Below, piece by piece: positions 1 through 5,978 of a stretch of DNA of 8,731 nucleotides. Source of the stretch: Bordetella parapertussis. Its GTDB lineage: Bacteria; Pseudomonadota; Gammaproteobacteria; Burkholderiales; Burkholderiaceae_C. The notes beneath the pieces are model-generated. The model ran no database searches. It was not told where the DNA came from and worked only from the letters and a program-made list of their open reading frames with translations. Numbering within the stretch: the first letter of the stretch is position 1; every line of letters starts with the position of its first letter. A program made the translations under genes and the position numbers. The stretch lies in NCBI GenBank assembly GCA_945907335.1, contig CAMDSU010000068.1, forward strand, positions 1 to 8,731, read 5' to 3'.

Positions 1-252
1 GATTTGCACACCGCTTTGCATGAACACTATGCACGCACCAATGATTCGCAGCACCCAACTGTGAAAGTATTGCCACCGACGGCGGATTTGAAACTGGACG
101 CCACCGCTTTGAACGACACCAACCTGATGGAATTGCGTGTTTTTTCAAATCCTGACCACGGCCATGCCGTGTTGATGGCGCGTCTGGACAACCTGGGCAA
201 AGGCGCGAGTGGCGCAGCGGTGCAAAACATTCAGTTGATGCTGCAAAACTGA
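1..252 (+). CDS. argC: N-acetyl-gamma-glutamyl-phosphate reductase, C-terminal end (partial)
   Basis: This is the last 83 codons of a gene that begins before the window; the reading frame is open from base 1 to a TGA stop at 250-252. The tail DNLGKGASGAAVQNIQLML matches the C-terminal signature of ArgC, where (D)NLxKGASGxAVQN lines the NADP/active-site region. ArgC reduces N-acetyl-glutamyl-phosphate to the semialdehyde in the cytoplasm, the third step of arginine biosynthesis. The preceding MELRVFSNP...AVLMARLDN strand fits the shorter type-2 ArgC better than the enterobacterial form, but this is a judgement from memory. The catalytic Cys and the nucleotide-binding domain lie outside the window. 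The gene faces recX tail to tail with a 5-base gap. A related semialdehyde dehydrogenase cannot be fully excluded from the tail alone. Confidence 0.75.
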   Translation, partial: DLHTALHEHYARTNDSQHPTVKVLPPTADLKLDATALNDTNLMELRVFSNPDHGHAVLMARLDNLGKGASGAAVQNIQLMLQN

Positions 253-257
253 TTTTT

Positions 258-836
258 TTAAGCTTCTTCTTCGCCCAAGCCCGACACCACTTGGCGCACC
301 ACATCACTGGAAAAACCTCGGGTAGCCAGAAACCGTGCTTGCCGGTTTCGGTTGGCAGCGTCTTGGGCTACTTGCCCGAATTTTTTCAGCCAAATGGCTT
401 GAGCTCTTGCTAACTCTGATTCTTTCAAGCCTGCCATGGTCTCGGCCACCACGTCTGCTGACAAACCTTTGGCTTGCAACTCTTGGCGCATGCGCATGCC
501 ACCCAATTTACCGGCGCGGCGGTTTACCAAGGTTTCCGCGACACGCGTGTCGTCTACCAAGCCGCGCGCTTCGAGTTCTGCCAACGCTTGGTCCACTTCT
601 TCGGCGCTGGCTTCTTCACTGATCAATTTTTCTTGCAAAGCTTGGCGTGAGTATTCACGCTGGGCCAGTAAGTCCACGGCCCGCGCTTTGAGCGACACCG
701 GTTTGGACAAGGGCTTGTCAAATTCAGAGGTGGCTGCGTGCGCCTTGGTGCGTGCGTTGCTTGGCTCGCTGGACGCGGGTGACGCTGTATGCGCCACCCC
801 GCCTTGAATGAGTTTAAAGGCCCTGTTGTCAGCCAT
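258..836 (-). CDS. recX: RecX, regulatory protein that modulates RecA
   Basis: RecX binds RecA filaments in the cytoplasm, limiting filament growth and RecA's recombinase and coprotease activities. The protein has 192 residues. An N-terminal stretch of about 48 residues, rich in Ala, Ser and Lys, is probably disordered. Then come the three helical repeats of the RecX fold at roughly 49-88 (LKARAVDLLAQREYSRQAL), 92-135 (GLVDDTRVAETLVNRRAGKLGG) and 140-186, the last ending in ATRGFSSDVVRQVVSGL. It lies directly downstream of recA on the same strand, the standard arrangement. I chose the ATG at 836-834 because GAGGG lies 5 bases before it and it starts 8 bases after the recA TGA. A GTG at 848-846 would add four residues and overlap the recA stop as GTGA. 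Both options imply translational coupling to recA, and the LexA-controlled recA promoter probably drives it. Its TAA stop is at 260-258. Confidence 0.93.
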   Translation of the reverse strand: MADNRAFKLIQGGVAHTASPASSEPSNARTKAHAATSEFDKPLSKPVSLKARAVDLLAQREYSRQALQEKLISEEASAEEVDQALAELEARGLVDDTRVAETLVNRRAGKLGGMRMRQELQAKGLSADVVAETMAGLKESELARAQAIWLKKFGQVAQDAANRNRQARFLATRGFSSDVVRQVVSGLGEEEA

Positions 837-844
837 GTCGGCCC

Positions 845-1906
<1,062 letters not shown>

Positions 1907-1911
1907 GAAAA

Positions 1912-1919
1912 ACTCCTTT
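1912..1919 (-). promoter_or_regulatory. Strong ribosome binding site of recA
   Basis: Read on the minus strand, AAAGGAGT lies just before the recA ATG. The purine core GGAG is complementary to the 3' end of 16S rRNA and sits about 6 bases from the start codon. It is the clearest Shine-Dalgarno sequence in the window, which suits an abundant protein, and it fixes the recA start. Confidence 0.85.
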
Positions 1920-1931
1920 TATATCAATGGT

Positions 1932-1960
1932 TTAATAAAATTTCTAAAGACTGTGTTGAA
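1932..1960 (-). promoter_or_regulatory. Putative recA promoter (-35/-10)
   Basis: On the minus strand TTCAAC (1960-1955) could serve as the -35 element and TATTAA (1937-1932) as the -10 element, with 17 bases between them. The matches to the sigma70 consensus are partial (3 of 6 and 4 of 6), so the promoter is a proposal. It is supported by its position: the -35 lies inside the LexA operator, so LexA bound there would block RNA polymerase. Transcription would begin about 20 bases before the recA start codon. Confidence 0.5.
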
Positions 1961-1966
1961 ACACAG
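1951..1966. promoter_or_regulatory. LexA operator (SOS box) of recA
   Basis: CTGTGTTGAAACACAG has the form CTGT-N8-ACAG, the SOS box of gamma- and betaproteobacteria. It is a palindrome except at its central positions. It lies in the recA upstream region over the proposed -35 element, as expected for repression relieved by DNA damage. The divergent MarR-type gene starts about 80 bases away, so an effect of LexA on that gene is possible but not shown. Confidence 0.93.
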
Positions 1967-1979
1967 GCTGGATGCATGA

Positions 1980-1989
1980 ACAGTACTGT
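1980..1989. repeat. 10-bp perfect palindrome ACAGTACTGT
   Basis: ACAGTACTGT is a perfect palindrome in the recA/marR intergenic region. Its centre is 26 bases from the centre of the LexA operator. It extends to TACTGTAT on one side, which matches one arm of the E. coli SOS consensus, but the other arm at the correct distance (CAGATGTA) does not match. It may be a weak auxiliary LexA half-site, an operator for the MarR protein, or chance. Confidence 0.4.
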
Positions 1990-1995
1990 ATCTGG

Positions 1996-2009
1996 CAGAT
2001 GTAAATCTG
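1996..2009. repeat. Inverted repeat CAGAT-N4-ATCTG, candidate MarR operator
   Basis: CAGATGTAAATCTG has 5-bp arms around a 4-base spacer and ends 39 bases before the proposed marR start. The region overlaps a direct repeat, TGTAAAT-C-TGTAAAT (2000-2014). MarR-family regulators usually bind short palindromes of this size in their own promoter regions, so autoregulation is a reasonable inference. The arms are short and chance cannot be ruled out. Confidence 0.35.
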
Positions 2010-2048
2010 TAAATGGTTTTTTTGGTCAGTTTGCCTTACTATATAGGC

Positions 2049-2537
2049 ATGTCATTTAACCTACTGTCTTCATCCCAAGATTGGCGACAAGCTCACTTGG
2101 GCCGCTTGTTGGGCCACGCCATGCGCCGCTTTGACGACCGGGTGTTGGCATTGATGGCCAGGCATATCGATGTGCCTTTGGCCTTGTCCAATTTGGCAGC
2201 ACGCGACAAGGTCAGCGCTGCACACATTCACATCACACGGCATTTGCCACTCAGCGGGGCGCGTCTGGTGGAGCTTGCCGCCATGGCCGGCATGAGCAAG
2301 CAAGCCATGGGCGACTTGGTGACGCAATGCGAGGCTTGGGGCTTGGTGCAACGAGTAGCGGACACGCTGGACAGCCGAGCCAAACGCATAGTCTTCACTG
2401 ACACTGGACTGGATTGGCTGCGCGCATTTGAGCAAGCCGTGTCCCAAGCCGAAGAAGAATTTCGACAAGAGGTCGGTCATGACGTGGCCACAGTTGTGAG
2501 CCTCGGCCTTGAAGCCTATGGGAACGCCTATCGTTAA
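2049..2537 (+). CDS. MarR-family winged-helix transcriptional regulator
   Basis: This is a cytoplasmic DNA-binding regulator of 162 residues, typical of the MarR family. Residues 12-40 form the N-terminal dimerisation helix. The helix-turn-helix covers about 70-98 (GARLVELAAMAGMSKQAMGDLVTQCEAWGLV). The wing follows at 100-119, with the family pattern D-x-x-D-S-R-A-K-R-I-V-F-T-D-T-G. A C-terminal helix (122-160) would complete the dimer interface. No ligand or target can be deduced. I chose ATG 2049 because the protein then starts where the family's first helix usually begins. An ATG at 2013 would add an untypical hydrophobic segment (MVFLVSLPYYIG). Neither start has a good ribosome binding site. 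An AT-rich TACTATATA stretch ends just before ATG 2049, suggesting a leaderless message. The gene is divergent from recA, a neighbourhood that I recall in related genomes. Confidence 0.88.
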   Translation: MSFNLLSSSQDWRQAHLGRLLGHAMRRFDDRVLALMARHIDVPLALSNLAARDKVSAAHIHITRHLPLSGARLVELAAMAGMSKQAMGDLVTQCEAWGLVQRVADTLDSRAKRIVFTDTGLDWLRAFEQAVSQAEEEFRQEVGHDVATVVSLGLEAYGNAYR

Positions 2538-2561
2538 CCCGTAGGTATGGGCGTAGAGTGG

Positions 2562-2589
2562 CTTACAACACGAATGCTGCCCCTAGAAT
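2562..2589 (+). promoter_or_regulatory. Sigma70-type promoter of the two-component operon
   Basis: CTTACA (2562-2567) and TAGAAT (2584-2589) are separated by 16 bases and match the -35 and -10 consensus at 4 and 5 of 6 positions. They lie between the marR stop and the response-regulator start. Transcription would begin near 2596, leaving a leader of about 32 bases that contains the GGAG ribosome binding site at 2617-2620. No terminator-like hairpin is visible after marR, so readthrough from it is also possible. Confidence 0.55.
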
Positions 2590-2627
2590 GAAAAACAGCG
2601 GCTTTGCTATACCCCCGGAGTTGGTTG

Positions 2628-3311
2628 ATGCGCATACTTATCGCCGAAGATGACCAGGTACTCGCCGATGGTTTGTTGCGCACATTGCGTGCATCCGGCG
2701 CTGCAGTGGACCATGTGGCCAACGGCAGCGAAGCCGATGCGGCACTCATGACATCGAGCGAGTTTGACCTGATCATTCTTGATTTGGGCTTGCCCAAGAT
2801 GCATGGCCTTGAGGTACTCAAGCGTTTGCGTGCACGCGGCAACAGCATGCCGGTGCTGATACTCACTGCAGCAGACAGTGTCGACGAACGCGTCAAAGGT
2901 TTGGACTACGGCGCTGATGACTACATGGCCAAACCTTTTTCCTTGCAAGAACTCGAAGCCCGGGTGCGCGCCCTGACACGCCGCGGCATGGGCAGCACCA
3001 CCGCTACTATTAAGCATGGCCCACTGGTCTATGACCAGGCCGGCCGCATGGCCACCATCGACGGGCGCATGGTCGAACTGTCTGCACGCGAACTGGGTTT
3101 GCTTGAAGTACTGTTGCAACGTGTGGGACGCCTGGTCAGCAAAGACCAGTTGGTCGAACGTTTGTGTGAATGGGGCGAAGAGGTGAGCAACAACGCGATT
3201 GAGGTTTATATACACCGCTTGCGTAAAAAAATCGAAAAGGGCCCGATCCGCATAGCCACCGTGCGCGGCTTGGGCTATTGTTTGGAAAAAATTCTGCCGC
3301 CACCGACTTGA
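2628..3311 (+). CDS. OmpR/PhoB-family response regulator (TctD/QseB-like)
   Basis: This is a 227-residue cytoplasmic transcription factor switched on by phosphorylation from its partner kinase. The receiver domain (1-115) has the acidic pair D8-D9, the phosphoacceptor D52 in LIILDLGLP, the switch T80 in LILTAAD, and K102 in KPF. All are intact, so it should be a working phospho-receiver. The C-terminal OmpR-type winged helix (about 130-225) contains SARELGLLEVLLQ, then NNAIEVYIHRLRKKI as the recognition helix, and RGLGYCL in the wing. The start is ATG 2628, with GGAG 7 bases upstream; a TTG 24 bases further up has no such site. The sensor kinase gene follows 13 bases after the stop, so the two form an operon. 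Similarity is to the TctD/QseB/PmrA group. The signal and target genes are not evident, and the neighbouring iron genes are only a possible link. Confidence 0.95.
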   Translation: MRILIAEDDQVLADGLLRTLRASGAAVDHVANGSEADAALMTSSEFDLIILDLGLPKMHGLEVLKRLRARGNSMPVLILTAADSVDERVKGLDYGADDYMAKPFSLQELEARVRALTRRGMGSTTATIKHGPLVYDQAGRMATIDGRMVELSARELGLLEVLLQRVGRLVSKDQLVERLCEWGEEVSNNAIEVYIHRLRKKIEKGPIRIATVRGLGYCLEKILPPPT

Positions 3312-3324
3312 TGCTTGTGCACGC

Positions 3325-4764
3325 ATGGTGAAACTGTTCCAAGGGCGGCAACGCTCGCTGTTTGGCGAAATCCTCGATTGGATGCTCACGCCTTTTCTGC
3401 TGCTGTGGCCCATCACATTTGGCTTGACTTGGCTGGTGGCTGAAGGCATCGCCAAAGTTCCGTTCGATCGCAGCTTGCAGCAAAACGTGAACGTGTTGGC
3501 GCAACTGGTGCAAAGCGATGATCGACACGTCAGCTTTGAATTGCCAACCACCGCTCATCAAATACTGCATGCCGACGCCACCGACACGGTGTACTACCAA
3601 GTACTCGGCGGGCACAGTGAATTGCTGGGCGGCGACGCGAATTTGCCTCTGCCGCAAGACGATGAAAAACTGGTGACCGATGAATTGCGTGTGCGCGATG
3701 ACACCTTGAACGGCGCGCCGATTCGGGTGGCTTATATGTGGGTGCGGGTGCAACCGCCACAAGCACGCCCGGCATTGGTGCAAGTCGCTGAAACCCTGGA
3801 AAAGCGTTCAGTGCTGGCGCGAGAAATCATCCGTGGCGTGATGTTGCCTTTGTTTGTGATCTTGCCCTTGTCCGTGCTGCTGATCTGGTTGGCGCTGACG
3901 CGCGGCATCAAACCCTTGAATGAACTTGAAGACCGAATTCGCCAACGCAAACCTGGCGACATGAGTCCGCTGGATGAAAACACCGTCCCTTCTGAAGTCG
4001 TGCCCTTGGTCTCTTCTATCAACGATTTGCTGTTGCGTCTGCAAGGGTCCATCGCTACACAAAAACGCTTTTTGGCAGATGCCGCCCACCAACTGAAAAC
4101 CCCGTTGGCTGGGTTGCGCATGCAGGCCGATCTGGCACAACGCAGCGATGCCAACGCACAAGATTTGAAGCAATCGCTCAAGCAAATTGGCCGCGCCAGC
4201 ATGCGCGCGACGCACACCGTCAATCAATTGCTGGCGCTGGCCCGCGCTGAAAGCAGTGGCGTCGGCATGGCAACGCAAACTTGCGATCTGTCTGTGCTGA
4301 CCATGGAAGTGGTGAAAGACTCGTTACCGCGCGCCATGGAGCAACGCATTGACCTCGGGTTTGAAGGGCCTGAGCCACACCAAGCCATGCTGTCGGGCAA
4401 CCCAACCTTGCTCAAAGAAATGGTGCGTAACCTGATTGACAACGCATTGAACTACACCCCTTCAAATGAAAACCACCCTGGCATGGTCACTGCGCGTGTG
4501 TGTGGTGACGCGCACAACGGTTGGCGCTTGGAAGTGGAAGACTCCGGGCCTGGCATTGCCGCCTCTGAGCGGGAACGCGTGTTTGAACCTTTTTACCGGG
4601 CCTTGGGCAACGAAGCCGATGGCTCCGGACTGGGACTGTCTATCGTGCTGGAAATTGCTGACAAACACCAAGCCAAGGTCAGCGTCAGCGACACCCGGGC
4701 CGGCCATATGCCTCCTGGTGCACGGTTCAGTGTCAGTTTTGCGCCAAGCGAGCCCAACAGTTGA
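3325..4764 (+). CDS. Membrane sensor histidine kinase with TctE-like N-terminal domain
   Basis: This 479-residue inner-membrane kinase should phosphorylate the response regulator encoded just upstream. Transmembrane segments lie at about 19-39 and 173-195. They enclose a periplasmic sensor region of about 130 residues of the 2CSK_N type found in TctE-like kinases. A HAMP-like linker covers about 196-240. The H-box FLADAAHQLKTPL carries the phosphorylated H255. The ATPase domain has the N-box (N369, D372, N373), G1 DSGPGI at 406-411, the F-box FEPFYR at 420-425 and G2 GSGLGLSIV at 433-441, so it looks catalytically complete. The start ATG 3325 is 13 bases after the regulator stop and has no clear ribosome binding site, which suggests translational coupling. 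The gene is convergent with the iron-transport ATPase gene. TctE homologues sense tricarboxylates, but this protein's ligand is unknown. Confidence 0.95.
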   Translation: MVKLFQGRQRSLFGEILDWMLTPFLLLWPITFGLTWLVAEGIAKVPFDRSLQQNVNVLAQLVQSDDRHVSFELPTTAHQILHADATDTVYYQVLGGHSELLGGDANLPLPQDDEKLVTDELRVRDDTLNGAPIRVAYMWVRVQPPQARPALVQVAETLEKRSVLAREIIRGVMLPLFVILPLSVLLIWLALTRGIKPLNELEDRIRQRKPGDMSPLDENTVPSEVVPLVSSINDLLLRLQGSIATQKRFLADAAHQLKTPLAGLRMQADLAQRSDANAQDLKQSLKQIGRASMRATHTVNQLLALARAESSGVGMATQTCDLSVLTMEVVKDSLPRAMEQRIDLGFEGPEPHQAMLSGNPTLLKEMVRNLIDNALNYTPSNENHPGMVTARVCGDAHNGWRLEVEDSGPGIAASERERVFEPFYRALGNEADGSGLGLSIVLEIADKHQAKVSVSDTRAGHMPPGARFSVSFAPSEPNS

Positions 4765-4825
4765 CTGCCCGCTGAAGACCCACAAGAGCACCGCACCGGC
4801 TTCATATACAAAAAGTCAGGGCAGT
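4764..4825. repeat. Nested inverted repeats between convergent stop codons
   Basis: ACTGCCC (4764-4770) and GGGCAGT (4819-4825) form 7-bp arms. Inside them, TGAAG (4773-4777) and CTTCA (4800-4804) form a second pair. Together they could fold into a long interrupted hairpin between the sensor-kinase TGA and the fbpC TAA. No clean T-tract follows the stem on either strand, so a standard intrinsic terminator is not supported. A weak two-way transcription stop is possible. Confidence 0.3.
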
Positions 4826-5898
4826 TACTTGTCTTTTGCGCCAAACACCACCACGTGGTCGGCTTGTAAGCGTATGCCGATCCACTCTCCCACATGGTGG
4901 TCGTGGTGACTCGGCACATGGGCCATCACTGTTTGCCCGCTGGCCAAACGCAAGGTGTATAAAAACTCAGAACCACGAAATGCTTTGCGAAGAATTTCCG
5001 CCTTCACAGGGGCTTCGTCGTCATGCACGATGTCATCCGCACGCAACAAGACTTCACAGGCACCATCCGGGGCAATAGGGTGTTGGGCAATGTCTTCATC
5101 CATGTCTTGCAAATCGCCTAAAGGCGTGTGCAGCACCATGTGCTGGCCTTCTTGTTTGGCCTTGGCCTGCGCAAACACACCGTGACCGATGAACTCGGCC
5201 ACAAACCTGGTCTTGGGGCGGTGGTAGAGCTGATAAGCGTCGTCCCATTGCTCTAATTTGCCTTGGTGCATCACGCCGATAAGGTCGCCCAAGGCAAAGG
5301 CTTCCATTTGGTCGTGCGTGACAAACAAGGCCGTGATTTGTGCCTGTTGCAATATCTCGCGCAGTTCGTGCGCCAGCCTTTCGCGCAGATCCACATCAAG
5401 GTTGGAAAACGGCTCGTCGAGCAACAACAACAAGGGTTCAGGTGCCAAAGCACGTGCCAGTGCCACGCGCTGTTGCTGGCCGCCGGATAACTCGTGTGGG
5501 AAGCGTCGCGCTGCTGAGGTCAGCCCGACCAATGAAAGCATGTCTTGCACACGTGCCTCGCGCTCTATGGCGTTCCACTGCGACAGGCCAAAGCCGATAT
5601 TTTTTTCGACGTTGAGATGGGGGAACAAGGCGTAATCTTGGAACACCATGCCTATGCGGCGGTTTTCTGCGGCATGGTGCAGCGCCGGGCTGCTGATGAC
5701 TTGGCCGTTCATTGAAATGACGCCACCACTGACGGGCTCCAAGCCAGCGACAGCTCTGAGCAACGTGGTCTTGCCGCAACCCGAGGGACCGATCAACACA
5801 CCCATTTGTCCTTGGTGCAAACCAAAACTCACGCGGTCCACCGCTGCTTGATCCCGGCCCGGGTAACGCACTTGCAAATCAGAGACATCGATAAACAT
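4825..5898 (-). CDS. fbpC: Ferric-iron ABC transporter ATP-binding protein
   Basis: This is the ATPase that powers Fe3+ import, working as a dimer on the cytoplasmic face of the permease encoded divergently. The protein has 357 residues. Motifs are Walker A GPSGCGKTT (37-45), Q-loop Q87 in FQDYALFPH, signature LSGGQ (137-141), Walker B LLLLLDEP with D161 and E162, D-loop SNLD (165-168) and switch H195 in VTHD. A TOBE-type C-terminal domain follows (about 240-355), with a histidine cluster H327 and HHDHH at 331-335. The arrangement matches FbpC/AfuC/FutC ATPases. Substrate assignment rests mainly on the iron-binding protein and permease next door, because other PotA/CysA-like ATPases share these motifs. 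The start is ATG 5898-5896. It has no ribosome binding site, and a TACAAT -10-like element sits only 7 bases upstream, pointing to a leaderless or nearly leaderless message. Confidence 0.93.
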   Translation of the reverse strand: MFIDVSDLQVRYPGRDQAAVDRVSFGLHQGQMGVLIGPSGCGKTTLLRAVAGLEPVSGGVISMNGQVISSPALHHAAENRRIGMVFQDYALFPHLNVEKNIGFGLSQWNAIEREARVQDMLSLVGLTSAARRFPHELSGGQQQRVALARALAPEPLLLLLDEPFSNLDVDLRERLAHELREILQQAQITALFVTHDQMEAFALGDLIGVMHQGKLEQWDDAYQLYHRPKTRFVAEFIGHGVFAQAKAKQEGQHMVLHTPLGDLQDMDEDIAQHPIAPDGACEVLLRADDIVHDDEAPVKAEILRKAFRGSEFLYTLRLASGQTVMAHVPSHHDHHVGEWIGIRLQADHVVVFGAKDK

Positions 5899-5902
5899 GG
5901 GC

Positions 5903-5942
5903 GCGATTGTAGGCAGGCACCTGACCCACTGCCTACAATCGC
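5903..5942. promoter_or_regulatory. 14-bp perfect inverted repeat with back-to-back -10 elements (fbpC/fbpB)
   Basis: GCGATTGTAGGCAG (5903-5916) and CTGCCTACAATCGC (5929-5942) are exact reverse complements separated by 12 bases. Each arm contains TACAAT, a 5-of-6 match to the -10 consensus. One reads leftwards (5911-5906) and ends 7 bases before the fbpC start codon. The other reads rightwards (5934-5939) and ends 39 bases before the fbpB ATG. No convincing -35 hexamer is visible at the usual spacing for either. The simplest reading is a pair of divergent promoters sharing one palindrome. The repeat may also be an operator, but it does not resemble a Fur box. Confidence 0.7.
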
Positions 5943-5978
5943 CGCTTACCCTTGCCCGCCTACGTGCCGATTCACGCC

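Noticed and set aside
1980..1995. Second LexA operator upstream of recA
   Set aside because: Only the TACTGTAT half matches the SOS consensus. The partner arm at the right distance is CAGATGTA rather than ATACAGTA.
2540..2556. Direct repeat CGTAG-N7-CGTAG before the response-regulator promoter as an OmpR-type binding site
   Set aside because: Five-base repeats are common by chance, and no longer consensus or third copy supports it.
2604..2627. TTG start at 2604 for the response regulator
   Set aside because: It would add LYPRSWL before MRILIAEDD, which is where receiver domains normally begin. The GGAG site is correctly spaced only for ATG 2628.
2607..3551. Long minus-strand open frame opposite the response regulator and sensor kinase
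   Set aside because: It lies antisense to two convincing genes with intact motifs. Its translation shows no recognisable domain, and it is best explained as a codon-bias shadow.
5952..5978. TTG start at 5952 for the permease
   Set aside because: It adds nine untypical residues and has no ribosome binding site. The ATG at 5979 directly precedes the first membrane helix. The choice remains uncertain.
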